Assembly: GCA_027625355.1 (NCBI GenBank)
Contig: JAQBWI010000003.1
Coordinates: 1 to 27,110 of the forward strand
Reading direction: 5' to 3'
DNA: 27,110 nt
From: Pseudomonadota bacterium
Lineage (GTDB): Bacteria; Pseudomonadota; Alphaproteobacteria; HIMB59; GCA-002718135
Within the stretch, counting starts at the first letter, position 1; every line of letters starts with the position of its first letter. The notes under the pieces are model-generated. The model saw only the letters and a list, made by a program, of their open reading frames with translations. It was not told where the DNA came from and searched no databases. Made by a program: the position numbers and the translations under genes. Of this stretch, positions 17,599-24,688 are shown in pieces.

Positions 17599-17614
17599 AA
17601 TAACCAGGGTTATT
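17599..17614. promoter_or_regulatory. Perfect 16-bp palindrome, candidate operator
   Basis: AATAACC-AG-GGTTATT is a perfect 7-bp inverted repeat with a two-base centre, sitting between the divergent fbpA-like gene and the exported protein at 17681. With G/C bases in each arm it is less likely to be chance than the A/T-only palindromes around it. Its last two bases overlap the candidate iron control element. The binding factor is unknown. Confidence 0.4.
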
Positions 17615-17629
17615 TAGAATTAGTCTAAT
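17613..17629. promoter_or_regulatory. Candidate Irr iron control element (ICE)
   Basis: The 17 bases TTTAGAATTAGTCTAAT match the alphaproteobacterial Irr box TTTAGAA-N3-TTCTAAA at 12 of 14 fixed positions, and contain the perfect palindrome AATTAG-T-CTAATT (17618-17630). The site lies 52 bases before the exported-protein start and 159 bases before fbpA, in the only long gap beside an iron transporter. A perfect -35 hexamer TTGACA sits just downstream at 17639-17644 towards the 17681 gene, but I see no good -10 at the right distance. Irr control is inferred, since no regulator gene is present here. Confidence 0.5.
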
Positions 17630-17680
17630 TAAATTTTTTTGACAACTTGAATATTTACTTAACGCAAATATTTAATTAAA

Positions 17681-18262
17681 ATGATTAAATTATACTCGTT
17701 TTTATTAATAATTTTTTTTTCTATTAATACTTTTGCTCATCAACCTAGACTAAATGAGGAAGGTGATTATGCTATGTCAAAAGACGATCCTTATATTATT
17801 AAGGATCCAGAAATTTCAAAAGCAATCTATAGTATTCTAGATGGGGCTGAACATTTTTATAAAATAAAAAGTGATGAAGATTTTAATATGTATGCAGGAA
17901 TTACTGTTGCAAAACAAGATGATTGCCCTGATGAATTCCAAAAGTTTTCATTCAGTATTCTGGATGAAAACTTTAACACTTTACATGCATTCGATGGTGA
18001 GTCTTTTAAATGGTGGTCTTGGTATGAGGAATATGGAAAAAAATGGTATTGGGTTGGGCCAGAGTATGGTGCAGATTTTAAAAGTACCAATATTTTTAAA
18101 AAAGGAACATATTACTTAAAAGTTAATAACAATAGCAATCAAGGTAACTATGTTCTTGCTGTTGGTGATATTGAAAAATTTAATGCATTAGTCATAGGTA
18201 AGATGATGTTAGTTTTGCCAAAAATTAATAAAATATTTTGGAATAAAAACAATTGCAGTTAA
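17681..18262 (+). CDS. Exported protein of unknown function
   Basis: This is a 193-residue protein with a clear Sec signal peptide (residues 1-19, cut near NTFA-H). I do not recognise a named family with certainty. The mature part has a tryptophan/tyrosine-rich middle (FKWWSWYEEYGKKWYWVGPEY, split near residues 108-128) and then GTYYLKVNNNSNQGNYVLAVG, which has the look of a beta-sandwich pre-peptidase or PPC-like domain. It ends with a hydrophobic segment (ALVIGKMMLVLP) that may anchor it in the membrane, and a basic tail. It is divergent from the iron-binding-protein gene and shares its palindrome-rich control region, so an iron-related envelope role is plausible but unproven. A strong hairpin follows the stop. 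Confidence 0.75.
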   Translation: MIKLYSFLLIIFFSINTFAHQPRLNEEGDYAMSKDDPYIIKDPEISKAIYSILDGAEHFYKIKSDEDFNMYAGITVAKQDDCPDEFQKFSFSILDENFNTLHAFDGESFKWWSWYEEYGKKWYWVGPEYGADFKSTNIFKKGTYYLKVNNNSNQGNYVLAVGDIEKFNALVIGKMMLVLPKINKIFWNKNNCS

Positions 18263-18267
18263 ATATG

Positions 18268-18288
18268 AGGGCCCAATATTTGGGCCCT
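18268..18288. terminator. Perfect GC-rich hairpin between convergent genes
   Basis: AGGGCCCAA (18268-18276) and TTGGGCCCT (18280-18288) are perfect 9-bp arms around TAT, an exceptional GC-rich stem in this AT-rich DNA. It lies between the convergent stops of the exported protein (18262) and hsp20 (18304), the usual place for a bidirectional terminator. Neither side has a run of T residues, so it is not a textbook intrinsic terminator. Confidence 0.55.
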
Positions 18289-18303
18289 ATCCTAAAAGAT
18301 TAA

Positions 18304-18741
18304 TTATTTGATTGATATTAATCTCGCTTTTTTTTCTTCAGGGACAATTCTCTCTAAATCTATATTTAATAGACCATTAACTAGTTCAGCATTTTTAACT
18401 TTAATGTCTTCTGAAATTGTAAAAGATCTCTCAAATTGTCTAGTTGAAATTCCTTTATGAATAACACCATTACCTTCTTCATTCACAATTTTTTCTTTTT
18501 GTTTATTTCGAACAGTAAGTGTGTTTTCTTTAAGCTCTAATTCAATATCATCTCTAGAATATCCAGCTAAAGCCACTTCAATCTTATAATCATTCTCATT
18601 TATTCTTCGAATATTATAAGGTGGATAATTTGAATTATATCGCTCCGTAGACTCTAACATTCTGTCAAATTCTTCAAAAATTGAGTCAAATCCTACTGAA
18701 AATGGTCTAAGCGAATTCCATACGGATAGGTTTCTTGTCAT
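18304..18741 (-). CDS. hsp20: Small heat-shock protein Hsp20/IbpA family
   Basis: This is a 145-residue alpha-crystallin-type chaperone that holds unfolding proteins in the cytoplasm. The N-terminal arm has SVGFDSIFEEFDRMLES, typical of the IbpA class. The alpha-crystallin domain runs from about residue 40 (YPPYNIRR) through VALAGYSRDDIELELKEN and ends with GLLNIDLERIVPEEKKA, with an I-x-I-like tail (LISIK). Its ATG has one of the few strong Shine-Dalgarno sequences in the window (AAGGAG, eight bases or so upstream), buried in a ROSE-like hairpin, and a heat-shock promoter lies upstream. Both are described separately. Confidence 0.95.
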   Translation of the reverse strand: MTRNLSVWNSLRPFSVGFDSIFEEFDRMLESTERYNSNYPPYNIRRINENDYKIEVALAGYSRDDIELELKENTLTVRNKQKEKIVNEEGNGVIHKGISTRQFERSFTISEDIKVKNAELVNGLLNIDLERIVPEEKKARLISIK

Positions 18742-18793
18742 AAAAACTCCTTGTTAAGCAAGTTAAATATTAGCACCCACAATGGCATGCTAA
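18742..18793 (-). promoter_or_regulatory. ROSE-like RNA thermometer in the hsp20 leader
   Basis: On the minus strand the leader folds into two hairpins. The first pairs TTAGCA (18793-18788) with TGCTAA (18775-18770), with CCA/TGG stacked inside. The second pairs AACUUGCU (18764-18757) with AGGAGUU (18751-18745), loop UAACA. From the loop outward the pairs are U-A, a bulged C, G.G, U.G, U-A, C-G, A-U, A-U. This is the defining core of ROSE elements (UUGCU opposite AGGA, with a G.G pair), which hide the Shine-Dalgarno at low temperature and melt on heating. ROSE elements are known before hsp20 genes in alphaproteobacteria. Confidence 0.7.
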
Positions 18794-18801
18794 CCATAAA
18801 G

Positions 18802-18829
18802 AGATGGGAACTGTTAAAATTATTTCAAG
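18802..18829 (-). promoter_or_regulatory. RpoH (sigma-32-type) heat-shock promoter of hsp20
   Basis: The minus strand carries CTTGAAA (18829-18823), 13 bases, then TCCCATCT (18809-18802). This matches the heat-shock consensus CTTGAAA-N11-16-CCCCATnT at all seven -35 positions and all but the first -10 position. A start near 18795 would put the first leader hairpin at the very 5' end of the transcript. The -35 begins only nine bases after the stop of the upstream O-methyltransferase. Confidence 0.75.
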
Positions 18830-18837
18830 TAAAAAAA

Positions 18838-19494
18838 TTATTTTTTTCGTATAAAAGAAAGACCGTCAGATAGTGGGAGCAATGAAAATTCTACTCTATC
18901 ATCTTGATTTATGTGTGTACTTAATTCCCTAATAGTTTTGGTTTGTGAGTCATTTTTAGATGCATCAGCTACATCACCATGCCATAGCATGTTATCTATA
19001 ATTATGATTCCATTTGATGGTACCAGTCTAAGAGATAATTCATAATAATTAGGATAGTTATTTTTATCTGCATCAATAAAAATCAAATCAAAAGTGTGTT
19101 GACGATCAATTAAACTTTGCATCACATCGGTGCCTGCTCCAATAATAGACTCTATTTTTGAAGTCATGCCATCCTTATCCCAATATTTTTGTGCTAATGG
19201 TAAAAATTCTTCCGAATTATCAACAGTGGTAATTCTTCCATCAGATGGAAGTCCTCGCGCCATATATAATGTGCTTAATCCTGTAAATCGGCCTATCTCT
19301 AAACATGATTTTGCTTTTGATATATTAACAATTATTTCTAAAAACTGTCCTTGCTCTTTAGCAATTTGCATTTGAGCAACTTTACCGAGTGCTTTAGTTT
19401 CCTTTTCTAATTCATCGACAAGTGAGTCTTTTCGGTACCCTGCTTTTTGAAGATATTTTATTAAATCATCATTAATTTTTAATTGTGTGCTCAT
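18838..19494 (-). CDS. O-methyltransferase (caffeoyl-CoA OMT-like family)
   Basis: This is a 218-residue soluble class I methyltransferase of the Methyltransf_3 family. SAM motif I is LEIGRFTGLSTLYMA (65-79), the acidic SAM-ribose residue lies in ITTVDNSEE, and the metal ligands are likely D141 (FIDADKNNY) with D167-N168 (IIDNML). Such enzymes use a divalent metal to methylate catechol-like oxygens, but bacterial members have varied and mostly unknown substrates. Its ATG shares one base with the deoA stop (TAATG), making it the last gene of the nucleoside-salvage run. No link of function to nucleosides is known to me. Confidence 0.88.
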   Translation of the reverse strand: MSTQLKINDDLIKYLQKAGYRKDSLVDELEKETKALGKVAQMQIAKEQGQFLEIIVNISKAKSCLEIGRFTGLSTLYMARGLPSDGRITTVDNSEEFLPLAQKYWDKDGMTSKIESIIGAGTDVMQSLIDRQHTFDLIFIDADKNNYPNYYELSLRLVPSNGIIIIDNMLWHGDVADASKNDSQTKTIRELSTHINQDDRVEFSLLPLSDGLSFIRKK

Positions 19495-20810
19495 TAGTTG
19501 ATTGCGTCATACGTATATGGAAGTTTGCTTACCTCCGAATCTGCAATTACAAAACAATCTACAATTTTTTTTCTAACATTTTTATAATCATCTTCTGAAT
19601 TTGTATAAACTGTCAAAAGAGGCGTATTTGTATCCACTTTATCACCAACTCTTAATACTTGATCATAACCAACATTAAAATTAATTTTATCCGTAACTTG
19701 TTTTCTTCCTCCACCTAGCTCAATAAGAATTAATCCTAGATCTCTTGTTTTAATTTCCTTTACCCATCCAGATTGAGGTGAAAAAATTTCTTTTTTGACA
19801 GCTTTTATATTTAAATGATTATCATGTGAAGACATAATATTAGAAGGGCCTCCCAAAGCATGAACCATTTTTTCAAATTTTTCTGCTGCTTGACCGTTTG
19901 ATATTACAGTATTAATTTTTTTCAGAGCATCTTCTTTTGAAAGATTTTGGGACATCATCAAAATTGAAGCTACTAATTCATATGTTATTATTTCCAGTCT
20001 TGATTCTTTTTCTTGGTTTTTTAAAAAATTAATACACTCAGACATTTCCAAAATATGCCCTGCACTTTTCCCTAAAACCTGATTCATATCTGTTATGATA
20101 GCCTCACATTGTAGCCCAGCACCCTGCGCTACTTTTACAAGTGAGTGGGATAATTCTCTTGCTATATCTATAGTGCTATTAAAAGATCCATTACCTACCT
20201 TCACATCTAAAACTAATGTATTTAAACCCGATGCAATTTTTTTAGATAGTATAGACGATGTAATTAGCGGTAAGGACTCTACTGTGCCTACTATGTCTCT
20301 AATTGAATATAATTTTTTATCTGCAGGGGCTAAGTTTGATGTTTGTCCTATAATTGCACAACCAACTTCTTTTACTGTTTTTTTAAAAGTATCTAAATCA
20401 GGTTGTGTATTATAACCTGGTATTGAATCGAACTTATCTAACGTTCCACCTGTATGTCCAAGACCTCTTCCAGAAATCATTGGAACAAATAATCCGCAAG
20501 CTGCTAAAATAGGAGCAAGAATAACACTAGTTTTATCTCCAACACCACCAGTGGAGTGTTTATCACAAACTAAATCAGTATCAACAACACCAACCCAATT
20601 AATCGTTTCCCCTGAGGTCGTCATTGCTTCAGTTAAATTAACTGTTTCTTTGGCGATCATGCCATTTAAAAAAATTGCCATACTCATCGCTGCAACTTGT
20701 GAATCGGAAAAAGATCCATCTGTAAGACCTTTTACGAATAAAGAGATTTCTTCCTTGGAAAGAACTTGCTTATTTCTTTTTTTTCTAATTATTTCCTGAG
20801 GAATCATCAA
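19494..20810 (-). CDS. deoA: Thymidine (pyrimidine-nucleoside) phosphorylase
   Basis: This is a 438-residue enzyme that splits thymidine and deoxyuridine with phosphate to base and deoxyribose-1-phosphate. Key motifs are DKHSTGGVGDKTS (about residues 83-95) and GRGLGHTGGTLDKFDSIPGY (about 114-133), which bind phosphate and base, and LVLDVKVGNGSF (about 196-207). The start MMIPQEIIRKK overlaps the end of the purine nucleoside phosphorylase by 26 bases, and the stop is coupled to the O-methyltransferase. Thymidine phosphorylase and the broader pyrimidine-nucleoside phosphorylase are hard to separate by eye. Confidence 0.92.
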   Translation of the reverse strand: MMIPQEIIRKKRNKQVLSKEEISLFVKGLTDGSFSDSQVAAMSMAIFLNGMIAKETVNLTEAMTTSGETINWVGVVDTDLVCDKHSTGGVGDKTSVILAPILAACGLFVPMISGRGLGHTGGTLDKFDSIPGYNTQPDLDTFKKTVKEVGCAIIGQTSNLAPADKKLYSIRDIVGTVESLPLITSSILSKKIASGLNTLVLDVKVGNGSFNSTIDIARELSHSLVKVAQGAGLQCEAIITDMNQVLGKSAGHILEMSECINFLKNQEKESRLEIITYELVASILMMSQNLSKEDALKKINTVISNGQAAEKFEKMVHALGGPSNIMSSHDNHLNIKAVKKEIFSPQSGWVKEIKTRDLGLILIELGGGRKQVTDKINFNVGYDQVLRVGDKVDTNTPLLTVYTNSEDDYKNVRKKIVDCFVIADSEVSKLPYTYDAIN

Positions 20811-21612
20811 ATGTCACTTCTGTAATAAAGTTTTTAATTAATTGAAGAATATTATTTTCAGCCAGACTGGCATTTTCAAGTGTCTCCTTATGGCTAAGTT
20901 TAGTTTTATTCATTCCTGCTGCTAAATTAGTGATAACACTAATTGCTATAACCGGAAGGTTACAATGATTAGCAACCAATACCTCTGGTACTGTTGACAT
21001 ACCTACAGCATTACCACCAATAACTTTTAGCGCATTTATTTCAGCTGGTGTTTCAAAATTTGGACCAGAATACATACAATAAATCCCTTCAAAAATTTGT
21101 TGGTTAGTTTTATTGGCAATTCCAAGTAATTGATCGCGATAAAATTTATGGTATCCATCACTCATGTCATGAAACCTAGGTCCATACTCATCTTGGTTTT
21201 TTCCAATCAAAGGGTTGTAACCACTCCAATTAATATGATCAGATATTGCCATTAAACTCCCCGCTGGCATTTTTTCATTAAGGCTTCCTGCTGCATTGGT
21301 AACAATCAAAAGTTTACACCCAATATCTTTTAATACTCGAATTGGTTTCGCGAGACTATTTGGTTCATGACCTTCATAGATATGGGAACGACCATACATG
21401 CACACTACTTTTTTATCAACTATGTTTCCTAAAACTAATTTTCCTGCATGACCTTTTACTGTAGGTTGAGGAAAATCTGGAAGGTCAGTATAAGATAATT
21501 CTTTAATTATATTTTGTGGTTCAAAAAAATTTGTTAACCCTGATCCAAGAATAACAGCAATTTCTGGTTGGGTATTTGTTGTTTCTAAAAAAATTTTTGA
21601 AGAAGAATGCAT
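20785..21612 (-). CDS. punA: Purine nucleoside phosphorylase
   Basis: This is a 275-residue phosphorylase of the trimeric PNP/MTAP class. The phosphate-binding loop is VILGSGLTNFFE near residue 20. Other conserved blocks are VTNAAGSLNEKMPAG (about 104-118), SGPNFETPAEI (about 182-192), and GGNAVGMSTVPEVLVANH with SVITNLAAG. It converts inosine, guanosine and deoxy forms to base plus sugar phosphate. Its ATG shares one base with the cdd stop (TAATG), and its end overlaps deoA by 26 bases. It complements the adenosine deaminase encoded at 11937-12917. Confidence 0.92.
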   Translation of the reverse strand: MHSSSKIFLETTNTQPEIAVILGSGLTNFFEPQNIIKELSYTDLPDFPQPTVKGHAGKLVLGNIVDKKVVCMYGRSHIYEGHEPNSLAKPIRVLKDIGCKLLIVTNAAGSLNEKMPAGSLMAISDHINWSGYNPLIGKNQDEYGPRFHDMSDGYHKFYRDQLLGIANKTNQQIFEGIYCMYSGPNFETPAEINALKVIGGNAVGMSTVPEVLVANHCNLPVIAISVITNLAAGMNKTKLSHKETLENASLAENNILQLIKNFITEVTFDDSSGNN

Positions 21613-22028
21613 TATAAATTTTCTGGACCAAAGGAATCAGGAAGTAAGTCTTCTAGTGTTGATGTTTTAATATGTCCATTTACATTACACATATGAATAT
21701 TAACATCAAGTGCTGCAAACTCTCTTAATCTTTGTCGACACCCTCCGCAAGGTGAGCAAAGTAAGTCTCCAGAACCTATCACCACTACTTCTTTAATTTT
21801 TGTAAAACCCTTTGCTACAAGATTTCCTATTGCGCTTGCTTCTGCACATTGAGATTGGGGGTATGCTGCATTCTCAACATTGCACCCTGCAATAATTGAA
21901 TTGTCCTCTGTAAGAAATGCCGCGCCTACTTTAAATTTTGAATAAGGAACATGGGCATTATCTCTAACATCTTTTGCAGCTTGAAAAAGCTTTTCAAAAT
22001 TTTCTGAAATCATATGTTTGTCTATCAT
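21612..22028 (-). CDS. cdd: Cytidine deaminase
   Basis: This is a 138-residue zinc enzyme of the short, homotetrameric type that makes uridine or deoxyuridine. The zinc and catalytic residues are C61 and E63 (QCAEASAIG) and C94 and C97 (CSPCGGCRQRL). Substrate contacts are expected in KFKVGAAF and GCNVENAAYPQ. The chosen ATG has no visible Shine-Dalgarno, and a second in-frame ATG at codon 6 is possible. It starts 26 bases after the DUF1501 gene and is followed without a gap by the two phosphorylases. Confidence 0.93.
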   Translation of the reverse strand: MIDKHMISENFEKLFQAAKDVRDNAHVPYSKFKVGAAFLTEDNSIIAGCNVENAAYPQSQCAEASAIGNLVAKGFTKIKEVVVIGSGDLLCSPCGGCRQRLREFAALDVNIHMCNVNGHIKTSTLEDLLPDSFGPENL

Positions 22029-22054
22029 GAAAAAACAAAAAAAATTATTTATTT

Positions 22055-23206
22055 CTAAATCTTAAACAATTCTTCTGTTAAATCAGGTAAGTCATCACCC
22101 CAGAAAACTTTTCTACGTAAAAATTCTGGATCCTTATCAAAACACATGGACATGGCTGAATTATAAACAGCCCTTGAATCAATAGTGGAGTTTAGATCTC
22201 TGCCTTCAAATAATTCTTTCTTTTTCAAACCAGGCCAGTCTGTATACACCTGAGATTTTTTTAACAATCCACCTGCCATTAATATTGCACTTCCATAGCC
22301 ATGCTCTGTCCCATAACCTCCGTTTTGTTTAATTGTTCTTCCAAATTCTGTCAGCGTTAAAATAAGAGTGTTATCAAAAGCTTGGCCAAGATTTTCATAC
22401 AATATTTTTACAATTTCATTTACTTCTTCTAGCTCATCTGCATGAGCCCCATCAACACCCCCTTGCGCAGCGTGCGTATCAAATCCATCTAATTCAAAAA
22501 CAGCTACACGTGGACCGCTTTGATCTTTAAGTTGCTTTGCAGCTTCTAGAGCAAGTTTTTTTCTATTATCCGAGTCTGTAGCAATTTGCATTGATAGTGG
22601 TCTTTGTCTAATTGTATCAAGTGTAGACTTAATGAGCTCATTATGATCTCCTTTGAACTCGTCATAAATTTGATCTATTAATTTTGTTTCTACAAAATCT
22701 GGAGAAGGGAAAAAATTATTATTTTGTGGAACACCGCGCAATAAAAGTGGCATCGGTAAAGATATAGCTAGCCCTTTTCCAACAATATCTGATGCCAACA
22801 ATCCTCTACCAAGCCATCCTGTTTTTTCTTTATAAGGAATATGAGCACCTGTTTCCATTAAGTTTTGTCCATCAAAATGAGATCTGCCAGTGTAAGGAAT
22901 GTTTGTTGCATGCACAAATGCTGCTTTGTCATTCTGCCAGAGTTCATGAAAAATTTCTAATTTAGGATGCAAACCAAAATCACTGTTCAACTTAAGAACA
23001 TCTTCTAAAATAAGTTTTTTTCTTAATTTTTTTAATCTTTTATCACCAATTACTGGTACTGCTGTTAAACCATCCATCCCCCCGCGAAGAGAAATGATTA
23101 TAAGGTTTTTTTTCTGCATTGAAGCAAAGCTTAACTTAGGAAAAAATCCAGAAAGAAATAATGTTGTTGATCCTCCGATTAAAAAATTTCTTCTTGTACA
23201 ATTCAT
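22055..23206 (-). CDS. DUF1501 protein, Tat-exported
   Basis: This 383-residue protein has a twin-arginine signal (TRRNFLIGG, residues 4-12, then a hydrophobic stretch to about 29). The mature start KNLIIISLRGGMDGLTAV and the blocks LHPKLEIFHELW, GRSHFDGQNLMETG, FDTHAAQGG, LTEFGRTIKQNGGYGTEHG are those of the DUF1501 family, which belongs to the alkaline-phosphatase/sulfatase-like fold. The activity is unknown. It overlaps the upstream DUF1800 gene by four bases (ATGA), the usual pairing of these families. It probably works in the periplasm with that partner. Confidence 0.9.
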   Translation of the reverse strand: MNCTRRNFLIGGSTTLFLSGFFPKLSFASMQKKNLIIISLRGGMDGLTAVPVIGDKRLKKLRKKLILEDVLKLNSDFGLHPKLEIFHELWQNDKAAFVHATNIPYTGRSHFDGQNLMETGAHIPYKEKTGWLGRGLLASDIVGKGLAISLPMPLLLRGVPQNNNFFPSPDFVETKLIDQIYDEFKGDHNELIKSTLDTIRQRPLSMQIATDSDNRKKLALEAAKQLKDQSGPRVAVFELDGFDTHAAQGGVDGAHADELEEVNEIVKILYENLGQAFDNTLILTLTEFGRTIKQNGGYGTEHGYGSAILMAGGLLKKSQVYTDWPGLKKKELFEGRDLNSTIDSRAVYNSAMSMCFDKDPEFLRRKVFWGDDLPDLTEELFKI

Positions 23207-24639
23207 ACTTTTAATACTCCTGGTAAATTACAAATCACTCCAAATTTTCTTCCTAAATCTTTTTCAGTTGTTCCAAATCTAAATTGATGAATAAGAGATG
23301 CCATACTTTCATAATTATCAAAATTATTCTTAAGACAATTTAAAATAAAATCATGTAATTGATTTTTAGATTTAACAAGTCTTGGAAGCTCGACTGAAGC
23401 AAACCAAAACCGCCGTAATAGTAATTCGGGCGATACCCAATCTGCCTCAACATCACTCCATCCATTAGGTTGTTTAGCTCGATAGGGCGAATGTCCAATT
23501 TCTCTAAGTATCCAAGATAACTGCCCCTGTCTATTAGTTGGTCTTGATTTAAAATTATAATTCATCCTATCTGACGATAAAGGAATATTTAAATCAAACA
23601 TTCTTGATAACTGCATAAGCCATATCTCTGGAGGATGAAATTTATGTGTAGTATCGTTATACTTAAAGGCCTGCTTTATCACCGCCTTATGAATATCAAT
23701 TAAATTACCATTAGATTTATTCCATGCTTCAATAACAGGATTAATCATTTCTGAAGTTGGTTCATCCGTAATAAAATGTCGGCATAATTTTGTTGATACG
23801 AACTCGATACAAACTGGATGAGTTGCAAGATCATGAATAACTTTGGCAAGCTCTCTTTTTGCATCATTTTTATACTTAACGCCTAAAACTTGCTTATCCC
23901 CTTTTTGATGTTTTTCTTGATCAAACCATACATCTCCTGTTTCCAAATTTTTTCTACTCCATTTATGCCCCCACCCAGTCATAATATAAGCTAATTGAAT
24001 AACATCCTCTTGAGTATAACCTGCAGAAGGAGAGACAGTATGTAACTCTAATAATTCTCTGGCGTGATTTTCATTAATGGTATCTCTTGACTCTAACCCT
24101 CTTCTAGAGTTTGGCCCCACAGACTCTGAGTTATCAAGATGATGAATCATGCACCACGATGTTGTTACTGATTGAACCATGTCTTCAAAGGTTTTTACCA
24201 TATTTGGTCTAATAATTTCTCGCTGATAAGGCCCTGTACTAAACTCGGCTAAAAAATCTTTTTCACTGATAGCAAAATGATTTCCCCAGAATAGCCAAAA
24301 ACGCTCAAAGACAGGTTGCTGACTATATTTTGTTTGGTAATGCCTTATAGCGTGCTCATTCAACTCAAAGTATCTCTCACCTGTTTTTAACCTAAGGTCA
24401 TCTTTTGCTTTTTTGTATTCATTTTTGTCATTTTTAAATTTTTTTCGTAAAACTTCTCTGTCACCATATACCCACTCACCATATTTTTTTCTCAGTTCTT
24501 TTTCTGTAGGTATTGATCCGGGCCATAGAAATTCTGGAACAGTATTTAGTTGATTCAATGCCCAAGGAAGAGGATCGTCTGGCTTTTTATCACTTGGAGA
24601 GAGACCAAAAGCAACTCGTCTAAAAAAATTTAATGACAT
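23203..24639 (-). CDS. DUF1800 protein
   Basis: This is a 478-residue protein opening with LNFFRRVAFGLSP, the family's conserved start. Further motifs are FWLFWGNHFAIS, the NENHARELLELHTVSP block (about residues 190-205), GYTQEDVIQLAYIMTGW, and the C-terminal QPNGWSDVEADWVSPELL. No signal peptide is present, and none can be added upstream, because an in-frame TAA lies at 24657-24655, five codons before the ATG. The family's function is unknown. It is coupled to the Tat-exported DUF1501 gene by a four-base overlap. It heads the minus-strand run that includes cdd, punA and deoA. Confidence 0.9.
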   Translation of the reverse strand: MSLNFFRRVAFGLSPSDKKPDDPLPWALNQLNTVPEFLWPGSIPTEKELRKKYGEWVYGDREVLRKKFKNDKNEYKKAKDDLRLKTGERYFELNEHAIRHYQTKYSQQPVFERFWLFWGNHFAISEKDFLAEFSTGPYQREIIRPNMVKTFEDMVQSVTTSWCMIHHLDNSESVGPNSRRGLESRDTINENHARELLELHTVSPSAGYTQEDVIQLAYIMTGWGHKWSRKNLETGDVWFDQEKHQKGDKQVLGVKYKNDAKRELAKVIHDLATHPVCIEFVSTKLCRHFITDEPTSEMINPVIEAWNKSNGNLIDIHKAVIKQAFKYNDTTHKFHPPEIWLMQLSRMFDLNIPLSSDRMNYNFKSRPTNRQGQLSWILREIGHSPYRAKQPNGWSDVEADWVSPELLLRRFWFASVELPRLVKSKNQLHDFILNCLKNNFDNYESMASLIHQFRFGTTEKDLGRKFGVICNLPGVLKV

Positions 24640-24688
24640 AGGCTTACAACATAGTTAACAGATATTTTATAATAATAAAATTAAAAAT

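Noticed and set aside
19130..20799. Several plus-strand open frames opposite the O-methyltransferase and deoA genes
   Set aside because: Antisense to strongly recognisable coding sequence; their translations show no domain.
24668..24673. TATAAT as -10 of the TrpF-like gene
   Set aside because: A perfect hexamer, but no acceptable -35 at 16-18 bases, and such words are common in this AT-rich DNA.
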